13,466 nucleotides of DNA from contig CAMWVK010000013.1 in assembly GCA_947177675.1 (NCBI GenBank), forward strand, positions 1 to 13,466, in the 5' to 3' direction. The stretch is from an uncultured Mucispirillum sp. (GTDB lineage: Bacteria > Chrysiogenota > Deferribacteres > Deferribacterales > Mucispirillaceae). The notes below the pieces were generated by a model, which saw only the letters and a program-made list of their open reading frames with translations, had not been told where the DNA came from and searched no databases. Positions 6,550-13,429 of the stretch are shown piece by piece (positions within the stretch are counted from its first letter, which is position 1; each line of letters opens with the position of its first letter). A program made the translations under genes and the position numbers.

Positions 6550-6708
6550 TTAAATATCTGAGCCTACAGCATTCCAGTCAGATTTTATGGCTTTAATATT
6601 TACTTCACTTGGATTTTGCTTAACATATTTACAATATAATTTTTTATATGTATTATCCTGTATATAAAAAACTGATAAAATACCTTTACAAAATGATTTT
6701 TTATCCAT
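6550..6708 (-). CDS. Small hypothetical protein, 52 residues
   Basis: An ATG-to-TAA frame on the minus strand encodes 52 residues beginning MDKKSFCKGILSVFY and ending NIKAIKSDWNAVGSDI. Its codon use resembles the neighbouring real genes and the composition is protein-like: Lys and aromatic residues, two Cys, and a C-terminal SDWNAVGSD that recalls the ends of some small bacterial proteins of unknown role. The ribosome site is poor (GTGAGA upstream), which lowers confidence. It lies downstream of fba, past the hairpin at 6769-6798, so it would need its own promoter. It may be a small gene or the surviving piece of a larger one. Confidence 0.4.
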   Translation of the reverse strand: MDKKSFCKGILSVFYIQDNTYKKLYCKYVKQNPSEVNIKAIKSDWNAVGSDI

Positions 6709-6768
6709 ATATATCTCACATATCTTATTTTTTTAAAAATGTTATACAATAAAGTTATATATTATTTT

Positions 6769-6798
6769 GCAGAATGAGAATATTACTTCCCATTCTGC
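6769..6798 (-). terminator. Hairpin after fba, probable transcription terminator
   Basis: GCAGAATG (6769-6776) pairs perfectly with CATTCTGC (6791-6798), with one mismatch and three more pairs (GAA/TTC) inward and a 6-base loop. It lies 8 bases past the fba stop codon. On the minus strand the stem is followed by an A/T mix, not a clean T run, so termination strength is uncertain. Confidence 0.5.
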
Positions 6799-6806
6799 TT
6801 ATATAT

Positions 6807-7784
6807 TTATTTTACTCTGTTTGCACTGCCTAAAACATTTTCATTTTTAGCTTTATATGCTTTAACAAGTTCGCTTCTAGCATTGCCTAAATATTTCCTA
6901 GGGTCAAATTCACCCGGCTGAGTAGCAAGTGTTTCTCTAACTTTTGCAGTAAATGCAAGACGACCGTCAGAGTCTATGTTAATTTTACATACTGCAGATT
7001 TAGCAGCTTTTCTTAACTGGTCTTCAGGAACTCCAACTGCATTTTCCATTTTACCGCCATATTTATTAATTAATTCTACATATTCTGGAAGAACAGAAGA
7101 AGCACCATGTAAAACTATAGGGAAGTTTGGCAGTCTTTTTTCACATTCTTCTAATATATCAAAACGAAGTGGTGGAACACTTTCGCCAGGTTTTAATTTG
7201 AATTTGTATGCACCATGTGATGTGCCAATAGAGATAGCAAGAGAATCAACACCTGTGCGTTTAACGAAATCTTCAACCTGATCTGGGTCAGTATAGTGAG
7301 AATGTTCGCTTTGAACTTCATCTTCAATACCAGCAAGCACACCTAATTCACCTTCAACAGTAACATCAAATTGATGAGCATAATCAACAACTTTTTTAGT
7401 TAATGCAACATTTTCTTCATAAGGCAGGTGAGAGCCGTCAATCATAACTGATGAGAAACCTTTTTCTATACAGTCAACACAGAGTTCATAGCTGTCGCCA
7501 TGGTCTAAATGTAATGCTATAGGTATGCTGCAGCCTAATTCTTTTGCATATTCAACTGCACCAACAGCTAAATAGCGTAAAATTGTTGCATTAGCATAGT
7601 TTCTTGCACCTTTTGAAACCTGTAGTATTACTGGAGATTTTGTTTCAGCACAAGCTTGAATGATTGCTTGAATCTGCTCCAGATTATTAAAGTTGTATGC
7701 AGGAACTGCATAACCATTTTTCATAGCGTCTGCAAACATTTCTTTTGTGTTTACAAGACCTAATTCTTTGTAAGAAACTGCCAT
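6807..7784 (-). CDS. fba: Class II fructose-1,6-bisphosphate aldolase
   Basis: This zinc-dependent enzyme cleaves fructose-1,6-bisphosphate to dihydroxyacetone phosphate and glyceraldehyde-3-phosphate in glycolysis, and runs the reverse in gluconeogenesis. The 325-residue protein closely resembles the Bacteroides-type class II aldolase as I recall it. Visible features are YNFNNLEQIQAIIQAC near the N-terminus, HLDHGDS (92-98) with catalytic Asp94 and zinc ligand His95, VEGELG with Glu146, GTSHGAYK with His190, LHGASS with zinc ligand His226, and NIDSDGR (269-275) that binds phosphate. I chose the ATG at 7784 because AGGAGG lies eight bases upstream and family members begin at this point; a longer frame to 7820 has no ribosome site and would overlap the preceding gene. 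The gene follows a flavoprotein gene by 19 bases and is probably cotranscribed. Confidence 0.95.
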   Translation of the reverse strand: MAVSYKELGLVNTKEMFADAMKNGYAVPAYNFNNLEQIQAIIQACAETKSPVILQVSKGARNYANATILRYLAVGAVEYAKELGCSIPIALHLDHGDSYELCVDCIEKGFSSVMIDGSHLPYEENVALTKKVVDYAHQFDVTVEGELGVLAGIEDEVQSEHSHYTDPDQVEDFVKRTGVDSLAISIGTSHGAYKFKLKPGESVPPLRFDILEECEKRLPNFPIVLHGASSVLPEYVELINKYGGKMENAVGVPEDQLRKAAKSAVCKINIDSDGRLAFTAKVRETLATQPGEFDPRKYLGNARSELVKAYKAKNENVLGSANRVK

Positions 7785-7803
7785 TAGAGTATCCTCCTTA
7801 TAA

Positions 7804-8340
7804 TTAAAACATTGATACATTCATTTTTATTTCATCAAGTTTTATTTTTACACCGTCAGTATTATCATAGTTACAGTTAGGTATTACAAAAGTAAAAGTT
7901 TTTAAGCCATACTGCTCAAAAAATCTTTTTGCCCAGTTAGCTGCCATATCACCATGGCTTCTGTCAGCTGACTTTTGAGTTAATATAAAAAACATTTTTT
8001 TGCCTTCTTCAAATTTAGTTTTTCGTTCTGCTGTTTTTAAACAGTAAAATCTGTCTGTTAAAATTTTAGCAAGGCTTGAAACAAAGCCCATAATATTTGG
8101 AGAAATTAAAATAATTTTATCAGCTGATAAAAGTGCAGGATAAAGCTCTGAAATATCATCTTTAATAACACAAAGGCTGTTATTAGTTTTGCAGAAACGG
8201 CAGGCAGTGCATAGCTTTATGTTTTTTTCCCGCAGGTTCACCACCTGACAGTCATTACCATACTTTTCCTTTAAACTATCAGCGATAAATGCTGAATTGC
8301 CACTTTTTCTAGGGCTTGCATTAATAATTAATATGCTCAT
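7804..8340 (-). CDS. Flavodoxin-fold NAD(P)H-dependent oxidoreductase with four-cysteine motif
   Basis: The 178-residue protein begins at once with the first strand and phosphate loop of the flavodoxin fold (MSILIINASPRKSGNS), which binds FMN. CTACRFCKTNNSLC (44-57) gives the spacing C-x2-C-x2-C-x6-C. That is the compact cysteine cluster of the iron-sulfur flavoprotein (Isf) group and its NADPH-dependent FMN reductase relatives. SPNIMGFVSSLAKILTDRFY (80-99) matches the second flavin-contact region. It probably moves electrons from NAD(P)H to an unknown acceptor in the cytoplasm. The ATG at 8340 is preferred because the fold starts there; a TTG at 8376 in frame would add 12 residues without support. 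Neither has a ribosome site. fba follows closely, perhaps a bicistron. Confidence 0.78.
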   Translation of the reverse strand: MSILIINASPRKSGNSAFIADSLKEKYGNDCQVVNLREKNIKLCTACRFCKTNNSLCVIKDDISELYPALLSADKIILISPNIMGFVSSLAKILTDRFYCLKTAERKTKFEEGKKMFFILTQKSADRSHGDMAANWAKRFFEQYGLKTFTFVIPNCNYDNTDGVKIKLDEIKMNVSMF

Positions 8341-8347
8341 AATAAAT

Positions 8348-8376
8348 ATAGTATTATATTGTTTAATATCTTTCAA
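8348..8376 (-). promoter_or_regulatory. Candidate promoter for flavoprotein-fba, giving a near-leaderless mRNA
   Basis: On the minus strand TTGAAA (8376-8371) and TACTAT (8353-8348) are separated by exactly 17 bases. The -10 ends seven bases before the ATG at 8340, so transcription would start at or beside the start codon, in agreement with the missing ribosome site. The -35 overlaps a perfect interrupted palindrome ATATCTT-TC-AAGATAT (8366-8381), a possible operator. Other TATAAT-like hexamers nearby make the choice uncertain. Confidence 0.35.
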
Positions 8377-8493
8377 GATATATTTTATCTTAATTGAAAG
8401 ATTTTACTATAATTTATTAAATTTACTATCTAGATGCCTGTTAAGATATACTAAAAAATAATACTGCGATATACTTTCTTCTAAAAATATTAT

Positions 8494-8703
8494 CTATTTT
8501 TTATATTTATTATTTATAATCTTATCATTAACTTTTGACTGGCTCATAACGATTGCATTTCTGTTTTCATATTCTTCTATCATTTTAGAAAGCCGTTCAA
8601 GTTCGTCACCCTCTGGTGTGCCGGGAACTGCATGAAACATTAATGTATCAACTCTGTTTAATGCTTGTAAAAATTCTTTTTCATTATTAATTTTTCTAAC
8701 CAT
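8494..8703 (-). CDS. Orphan HigA-like N-terminal domain protein, 69 residues
   Basis: Residues 1-50 (INNEKEFLQALNRVDTLM, then PGTPEGDELERLSKMIEEYE) match the N-terminal segment common to HigA-type antitoxins, where it precedes an Xre-type helix-turn-helix. Here the helix-turn-helix is missing: after residue 50 comes a short Lys/Asn-rich tail and a stop, and reading the other frames downstream does not recover it. The gene may be a trimmed relic or a stand-alone small protein. No toxin gene of the RelE/HigB type is next to it. The start ATG follows AAGGGGGT, and the gap to the lipoprotein gene upstream is 19 bases, so it probably belongs to the same transcript. Function not known. Confidence 0.6.
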   Translation of the reverse strand: MVRKINNEKEFLQALNRVDTLMFHAVPGTPEGDELERLSKMIEEYENRNAIVMSQSKVNDKIINNKYKK

Positions 8704-8722
8704 AACTACCCCCTTAAATTAA

Positions 8723-9190
8723 TTATTTTATTACTAATGCACCATCAACAGGTATATCATTTGAAACAGGTATAGGATATGAACCAAACCTGTCTGCATA
8801 CATAAACCCGCCATCTTCCTGTGGATAATAAATATATTTTAACACTAAACTTTTGCACTTTTCATAATCTATTTGAAAGACTATATTTTTATAAAAGTAT
8901 GTTTTTAAGCTGCTTAAAGAATGGATATCAGTGACTATATATCCATTATTATACTCACATTCCATAGAAATATTTAAATTTGTCATAAATGTGCTGCTTA
9001 CATTTTTAACTGCAGCAGATATGCAGCCATCTACAGTATTATAATACACACTAATATCCATATTGTTTATGCTATTTTTATATAGACTATCCAAATTATC
9101 ATAACCAAATAATGTGCCTGAACAGCCTGTTATAAAAAATATCAGCATTATAATAATATAATTATTTATTATCCTCTTTTTTCTCATCAT
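8723..9190 (-). CDS. Putative lipoprotein of unknown function
   Basis: The product of 155 residues starts with a basic stretch (RKKR), a hydrophobic segment and the lipobox ITGC, with Cys23 the predicted acylated residue; SG follows, which does not favour inner-membrane retention. The mature part has no domain that I can name. It has a beta-like pattern (ISAAVKNVSSTFMTNLNISMEC), somewhat like small Ig-like or FxLYD-type folds, and ends with GSYPIPVSNDIPVDG. I chose ATG at 9190, at the positively charged start of the signal peptide; ATG 9187 is equally possible and a TTG at 9196 is less likely. The start overlaps the preceding coiled-coil gene by 29 bases and has no ribosome site, indicating coupled translation. 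Confidence 0.65.
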   Translation of the reverse strand: MMRKKRIINNYIIIMLIFFITGCSGTLFGYDNLDSLYKNSINNMDISVYYNTVDGCISAAVKNVSSTFMTNLNISMECEYNNGYIVTDIHSLSSLKTYFYKNIVFQIDYEKCKSLVLKYIYYPQEDGGFMYADRFGSYPIPVSNDIPVDGALVIK

Positions 9191-9548
9191 TTTCAATAGT
9201 TTCTGGTTTAATATCTACAATATTTTCATCTTCATTATCAGATTTATTTTTACCAAAGCCAAATTTTAAGTTGCCTTTAACAGCTTCTATTTCTTTTTCC
9301 ATTTCTTCTATTTTTTCAGAAATCTGCATAATAGAGCTGTATTCTGGCTCAAAAAGAGATGCATCAATTTCTTCCTGCTGTATAAGTTTCAGCAGTCGTT
9401 TACTCATTTTATACATTTTTTCATTATAAGTTTTATTAACAGAATTGATTTCCAATTTTAAGCGAGAAATTTTGTAAACTTTTGCTGTTTCTTCTGTAAC
9501 ATTATTAAGTGTTTTTGCAAACCAGTCTTTTCCTTCAGATTTATCCAT
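9162..9548 (-). CDS. Coiled-coil hypothetical protein
   Basis: A 128-residue soluble, highly charged protein with no signal peptide. Residues about 15-95 are helical and likely coiled-coil (EETAKVYKISRLKLEIN, MYKMSKRLLKLIQQEE, IEEMEKEIEAVKGNL). The tail from about 100 is acidic and probably disordered. The N-terminal KDWFAKTLNNVTEETAKVYK resembles a small family of unknown proteins in other bacteria that often lie beside zinc-ribbon proteins, as here. The ATG is two bases past the stop of the zinc-ribbon gene, and its AGGAGG site lies within the last codons of that gene. The end overlaps the lipoprotein start. Function not known. Confidence 0.7.
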   Translation of the reverse strand: MDKSEGKDWFAKTLNNVTEETAKVYKISRLKLEINSVNKTYNEKMYKMSKRLLKLIQQEEIDASLFEPEYSSIMQISEKIEEMEKEIEAVKGNLKFGFGKNKSDNEDENIVDIKPETIENDEKKEDNK

Positions 9549-9550
9549 AA

Positions 9551-10021
9551 TCAGCCTCCTGTTATTTGATTTACTAAATTAGTTATTCTGTTATTCATCA
9601 TATATAATAATACAATTAATGTGAAATTAATTGCAATAGAAATTATAAGCAGAAATACAAGAGAATTAATAATTGACAATTTTTTCTTCTTTTTTTTATA
9701 TAAAATTATACCGCTTCTGCTATCCTGCTCATCTATATTTTTGAAATAATATTCAAATGATGAATCATAAACATATATCCATGGTCCATCAATGCCTGCG
9801 ATATAATCACCTGCTAAAATAGAGCCTGTTTTTATACCTAAAACAACATCATCATAAGACAGTTTTGTTTTAATAAAACCACCAGAAAGGCGGACTTTAA
9901 ACTGAGTGCTTTTTTCAGCAATATTATATTCTGCACCGCAGCAGGAGCATACTGCAGCACCTTTTTTAATGTCTACTATCTGGTTAAAACATTCTGCACA
10001 CAGGACTCTCAATTTTCCCAC
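9551..10021 (-). CDS. Zinc-ribbon protein with one C-terminal membrane segment
   Basis: The 156-residue protein carries an N-terminal zinc ribbon (Cys8, Cys11, Cys25, Cys28), a middle beta-rich domain (about 40-95) with LSYDDVVLGIKTGSI and AGIDGPWIYV, then a basic stretch (KKKKKK) and one membrane helix (about 118-142). The middle part recalls GYF-2-like modules in which a Gly-Pro-Trp follows a short helix, but this is a guess. The basic stretch before the helix suggests that the zinc ribbon faces the cytoplasm. The start is GTG at 10021, inside the end of ubiX; a TTG three codons later overlaps the ubiX stop (TTGA) and is an alternative with GGTGGGA upstream. Function not known. Confidence 0.65.
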   Translation of the reverse strand: MGKLRVLCAECFNQIVDIKKGAAVCSCCGAEYNIAEKSTQFKVRLSGGFIKTKLSYDDVVLGIKTGSILAGDYIAGIDGPWIYVYDSSFEYYFKNIDEQDSRSGIILYKKKKKKLSIINSLVFLLIISIAINFTLIVLLYMMNNRITNLVNQITGG

Positions 10022-10587
10022 CGTTTATAGCAGTTATTATCTATTCCTAAAACATCAAGTACTTTGCCAGTTACAAAATTAACTAAATCATCAATAGTTT
10101 CTGGTTTATTATAAAATCCGGGAGCAGCAGGAATTATTACTGCACCATATTTGGAAAGCCTTGTAAGATTTTCTAAATGAATAGTAGATAAAGGCATTTC
10201 CCTAAAAAGCACAACTAATGGACGCCTTTCTTTTAAAGCCACATCAGCACATCTTTCTATTAACGATGAGCTAATACCATTTGCACATCTGCCTGCAAAA
10301 CCCATAGAAGCTGGAGCAATAATATAATGCTCCACTTTAAATGAGCCGCTTGAAACAGATGCACTTAAATCATTATTGTTGTGTATTATAATACTTTCTA
10401 TACCGTTAGATTTATACATATTTTCAATGCTTTTATATGCAATACCTGTTTCTGCCTGAGCATTTGCCAGAGCTTCATTAGATGCTGCAGTATGCACTTC
10501 ATATCCTGCTTTTTGCAGTGCCTTAATTATATTTAATCCGTAAAGAATACCACTTGCCCCAGTTAATGCAACAAATGAGCGTTTCAT
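10009..10587 (-). CDS. ubiX: Flavin prenyltransferase UbiX
   Basis: UbiX joins a dimethylallyl group to FMN, making the prenylated flavin needed by UbiD-type decarboxylases in ubiquinone or menaquinone synthesis. The 192-residue protein shows the flavin-binding start VALTGASG (6-13), the phosphate-contact SSGSF (79-83), PASMGFAGRCANGISSSLI (92-110), and the strongly conserved run CADVALKERRPLVVLFREMPLS (113-134). The C-terminal PAAPGFYNKPETIDDLVNFV also fits. The partner ubiD is not in the window. The start ATG overlaps the stop of the UbiA-family gene by one base (TAATG) with a weak AGGT site, so coupling is likely. Its neighbour indicates quinone synthesis. Confidence 0.93.
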   Translation of the reverse strand: MKRSFVALTGASGILYGLNIIKALQKAGYEVHTAASNEALANAQAETGIAYKSIENMYKSNGIESIIIHNNNDLSASVSSGSFKVEHYIIAPASMGFAGRCANGISSSLIERCADVALKERRPLVVLFREMPLSTIHLENLTRLSKYGAVIIPAAPGFYNKPETIDDLVNFVTGKVLDVLGIDNNCYKRWEN

Positions 10588-11441
10588 TATTTACCTGCCC
10601 ATATATCTATAATTGTAAAAATCATAATTGTAATACTAATATAAGCATTCATATTGAAAAATGCTATATTAAGTTTTGATAAATCATCTTTTGATACTAA
10701 ACTGTGCTCATAAGCTATTAATGCACCAGATAGCAGCACACCTGCTAAATAAACATATCCTAAATTAGTAAAAGCCATTAATGATATGAATAAGCATACA
10801 GCAGCAAAGTGTAAGATTCTTGCTATAATTAAAGAGCCGCCTGTGCCAAAAACTGCAGGAATAGAATGCAGCCCTTCTTTTCTGTCATATTCTATATCCT
10901 GAATAGCATATAGTATATCAAAGCCGGCTACCCATAATATTACAGCACTACCTAATATAAAAGGTGCTGTATCTATACTTCCGGTTACAGCAATCCATGC
11001 ACATATTGGAGCAAGCCCTAAAGCTACGCCTAAAATTATATGGCAGAAGTTTGTAAACCTTTTTGCATAAGCATATAATATAAATATTAATACAGGAATA
11101 GGGGAAAGTATTGCTGTTAATCTGTTAAGCATAAATGCTGCAGTAAAATATAATGCAAGGCTTAATAAAATATAAAATAATGCTGCCTTTTTAGAAATAT
11201 TGCCTGCGGGTATTTCTCTTGAAGCAGTGCGTGGATTTCGTGCATCAATTTCTGCATCTGCATATCTGTTTACACCCATAGCAGCACTTCTTGCACCAAC
11301 CATAGCGACAACTACCCACAATATAATATTCCATGAAGGAAATCCGTTAGCAGCTAATATCATACCAACAAAGGCAAAAGGTAGTGCAAAAAGAGAGTGT
11401 TCTAATTTTATCATTTTTATAAAAGCAAAAAAACTTTTCAT
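10587..11441 (-). CDS. ubiA: UbiA-family aromatic prenyltransferase (UbiA/MqnP type)
   Basis: An integral membrane enzyme of 284 residues with about eight to nine membrane segments. The two aspartate-rich motifs that hold the magnesium-prenyl-diphosphate are present: NRYADAEID (58-66) with Asp62 and Asp66, and DILYAIQDIEYD (175-186) with Asp182 and Asp186. RTASREIPAG (71-80) and LHSIPAVFG (191-199) are further family marks. It attaches a polyprenyl chain to an aromatic acid in the inner membrane. With ubiX next door it may serve ubiquinone (UbiA) or the futalosine menaquinone route (MqnP); sequence alone does not settle this, so the symbol is a family label. The ATG has GGAG upstream in the 13-base gap after hemH. 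Confidence 0.88.
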   Translation of the reverse strand: MKSFFAFIKMIKLEHSLFALPFAFVGMILAANGFPSWNIILWVVVAMVGARSAAMGVNRYADAEIDARNPRTASREIPAGNISKKAALFYILLSLALYFTAAFMLNRLTAILSPIPVLIFILYAYAKRFTNFCHIILGVALGLAPICAWIAVTGSIDTAPFILGSAVILWVAGFDILYAIQDIEYDRKEGLHSIPAVFGTGGSLIIARILHFAAVCLFISLMAFTNLGYVYLAGVLLSGALIAYEHSLVSKDDLSKLNIAFFNMNAYISITIMIFTIIDIWAGK

Positions 11442-11454
11442 ACATGCTCCAAAT

Positions 11455-12420
11455 TTAAATAGTAATAATATCGCTTAAAGCTTCAATAAAATCAGGGCTG
11501 TCATTTAAACTTTCAATACGCACTATATTTCTGCCAGCATTTTTTAATATAGGTATAAGCTGTTCATCAAGCTCTATTAGTGTTTCTATATGGTCAGAAA
11601 TAAAGGATATAGGAACAATAATAATATTATCAATATTTTTTTCTTTATAGCTTTCAAGTGTTTCAATAACAGCAGGTCGCAGCCATTTCACTGGACCTAC
11701 TTTACTTTGATAAGCAGTATCAAATGATTGTATGCCTGTCATTTTATTAATTATATCAGTGTGATGTCTTACATGTTCTGGGTAAGGGTCGCCTTTTTCT
11801 ACATAACTTAATGGCACAGAATGGGCAGAATAAAGTACATGGCAGTCTTTTATATCTTTATTCAGTTTTTCTGCAGCCTGTAATATTCTTTTAGATATGG
11901 CAGTGCAGTATTTTTCATTTTCATACCAGTATGGTATTACTACACTTTTATATTTATTATTGCCAGAAATATTATATATTTTTGCAAGCCTGTTAAAGCA
12001 GGCTTCTACAGTAGTTAAAGAGTATTGCGGATAAACTGTTGTAAATATTACTCTTTCACACTCTGTCATTTCAAGCACTTTAAGAGCTTCATTAAAAAAT
12101 GGGTGATAGTAGCAGTTAGCTTCTATAATCTGTAACTGTCTTCCTGTATTTTCTGTATAATATTTTTCCAGTGCTTTAAATATTCTTCTATGAATTATAT
12201 TTTGAGGCGAAGCACCATTATACCCCATTTTTAAATATTCTGGGGACAGTTTTTTAGAGCGTTTTGCAGCTATCTTTTTAGCAATAAATTTTTGCAGAGT
12301 ATTTCCTGCATGAAAGTCTATTATATCCCTGTCTGAAAAAAGATTAAATAAAAATGGCTCTATTGCTTCAATACTGTCTGGACCGCCCATTCCCATTATA
12401 AATAACACGGTTTTTTTCAT
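11455..12420 (-). CDS. hemH: Ferrochelatase
   Basis: HemH inserts ferrous iron into protoporphyrin IX, the last step of protoheme synthesis. The 321-residue protein has the N-terminal FIMGMGGPDSIEAIEPFLFNLF with the usual glycine-proline loop, YNGASPQN (67-74), and YSAHSVP (197-203) carrying the catalytic His200. AYQSKVGPVKWLRP (236-249) and SDHIETLIELD (275-285) with Glu279 follow, all in the expected order. It appears complete and soluble or loosely membrane-bound. The ATG lies one base beyond the hemE stop with only a weak ribosome site inside hemE, so it is probably translated by coupling. A protoporphyrinogen oxidase gene is not present in the window. Confidence 0.95.
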   Translation of the reverse strand: MKKTVLFIMGMGGPDSIEAIEPFLFNLFSDRDIIDFHAGNTLQKFIAKKIAAKRSKKLSPEYLKMGYNGASPQNIIHRRIFKALEKYYTENTGRQLQIIEANCYYHPFFNEALKVLEMTECERVIFTTVYPQYSLTTVEACFNRLAKIYNISGNNKYKSVVIPYWYENEKYCTAISKRILQAAEKLNKDIKDCHVLYSAHSVPLSYVEKGDPYPEHVRHHTDIINKMTGIQSFDTAYQSKVGPVKWLRPAVIETLESYKEKNIDNIIIVPISFISDHIETLIELDEQLIPILKNAGRNIVRIESLNDSPDFIEALSDIITI

Positions 12421-12421
12421 T

Positions 12422-13429
12422 TTAAGCTAAACCTTTAACAATATCTATTAAGTATTTCACATTTTCAACTGGAGTTGCAGGCATAATTCCATGACCTAAA
12501 TTAAAAATATGACCAGGGCATAATTTGCCTTCACTTATTGCAGTTTCTGCATACTTTTTAATAGATGTTTTATTAGAAAATAGTATTGCTGGGTCAAGAT
12601 TTCCCTGTAAAGTGAATTTATTACCAAGTCTTTTATTTGCTTCTGTTAAGCTGATTTTCCAGTCAATACCAATACCTGCACAGTTTAATTCTTTAATAGT
12701 GTCAAAATAAGCTGAACCATCTTTTGCAAAATATATAAATGGTGCAGAAATGCTTTCACTTATTTCTTTTACATAAGGAAATACCATTTCTTTATATTCT
12801 GCTGGTGGTAAAATTCCTGCCCATGTATCAAACATTTGAATAGCAGCACAGCCGTGTTTGACCTGATTTTGTAAATATTTTATAGTATCTTCAGCTAATT
12901 TTTTCATAAGAGAATGAAAAACATCTGGTGTGTTTAACATCATTTTACGGATTTCTAAAAATGATTTAGAACCTGCACCCTCTGTCATATAGCATGCAAG
13001 AGTAAATGGCGCGCCAGAAAAACCAATTAATGGCACGGTTAATTTTTTAACAAGTAAATCTATTGTTTTATATACAAATGGAGCATCGCTTTCTGGGTTA
13101 AATGGGCGGAGCCTGTTTACATCTTCCATAGTTCTTACAGGGTTAGAAATAACTGGGGCTGGATTAAAATTTAAATTTACACCAATAGGCTCAATAGGTA
13201 TTAATATATCTGAAAATAAAATTGCAGCATCAGCACCTAAAATATTTACAGGCTGCAAAGTAACCTCACAAGCCAGCTCTGGAGTTTTACATAATTCTAA
13301 AAATGAAACTTTTTTACGCACTTCCATATATTCAGGCATATACCTGCCTGCCTGCCTCATAAGCCATACTGGCGGACGCTCTGTTTTTTCTTTATTTAAT
13401 GCTTTTAATAATAAGTCGTTGAAAGCCAT
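12422..13429 (-). CDS. hemE: Uroporphyrinogen decarboxylase
   Basis: HemE removes four carboxyl groups from uroporphyrinogen III to give coproporphyrinogen III in the cytoplasm. The 335-residue protein carries the family signature PPVWLMRQAGRYMPEY (19-34) with substrate-binding Arg25 and Arg29, LFSDIL with Asp74, GFSGAPFTLACYMTEG (136-151) with Tyr147, QMFDTWAG (198-205), and GHIFNLGHGI (306-315) with His313. Length and residue order are normal. The ATG at 13429 has AGGA about eleven bases upstream. The gene leads hemE-hemH-ubiA-ubiX as far as the window shows; a longer operon beyond 13466 cannot be excluded. Confidence 0.96.
   Translation of the reverse strand: MAFNDLLLKALNKEKTERPPVWLMRQAGRYMPEYMEVRKKVSFLELCKTPELACEVTLQPVNILGADAAILFSDILIPIEPIGVNLNFNPAPVISNPVRTMEDVNRLRPFNPESDAPFVYKTIDLLVKKLTVPLIGFSGAPFTLACYMTEGAGSKSFLEIRKMMLNTPDVFHSLMKKLAEDTIKYLQNQVKHGCAAIQMFDTWAGILPPAEYKEMVFPYVKEISESISAPFIYFAKDGSAYFDTIKELNCAGIGIDWKISLTEANKRLGNKFTLQGNLDPAILFSNKTSIKKYAETAISEGKLCPGHIFNLGHGIMPATPVENVKYLIDIVKGLA

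Noticed and set aside
6976..7281. Plus-strand open frame inside fba
   Set aside because: It is antisense to the aldolase active-site region and has no homology that I recognise.
7785..7820. Longer N-terminus for fba (12 extra residues)
   Set aside because: It would overlap the flavoprotein gene, lacks a ribosome site and goes beyond the usual family start, while ATG 7784 has AGGAGG.
11200..11478. Plus-strand open frame across the UbiA-family gene start
   Set aside because: It is antisense to a clear prenyltransferase and to the end of hemH; composition is that of a shadow frame.
12525..12710. Plus-strand open frame inside hemE
   Set aside because: It is antisense to conserved HemE sequence; a chance frame.
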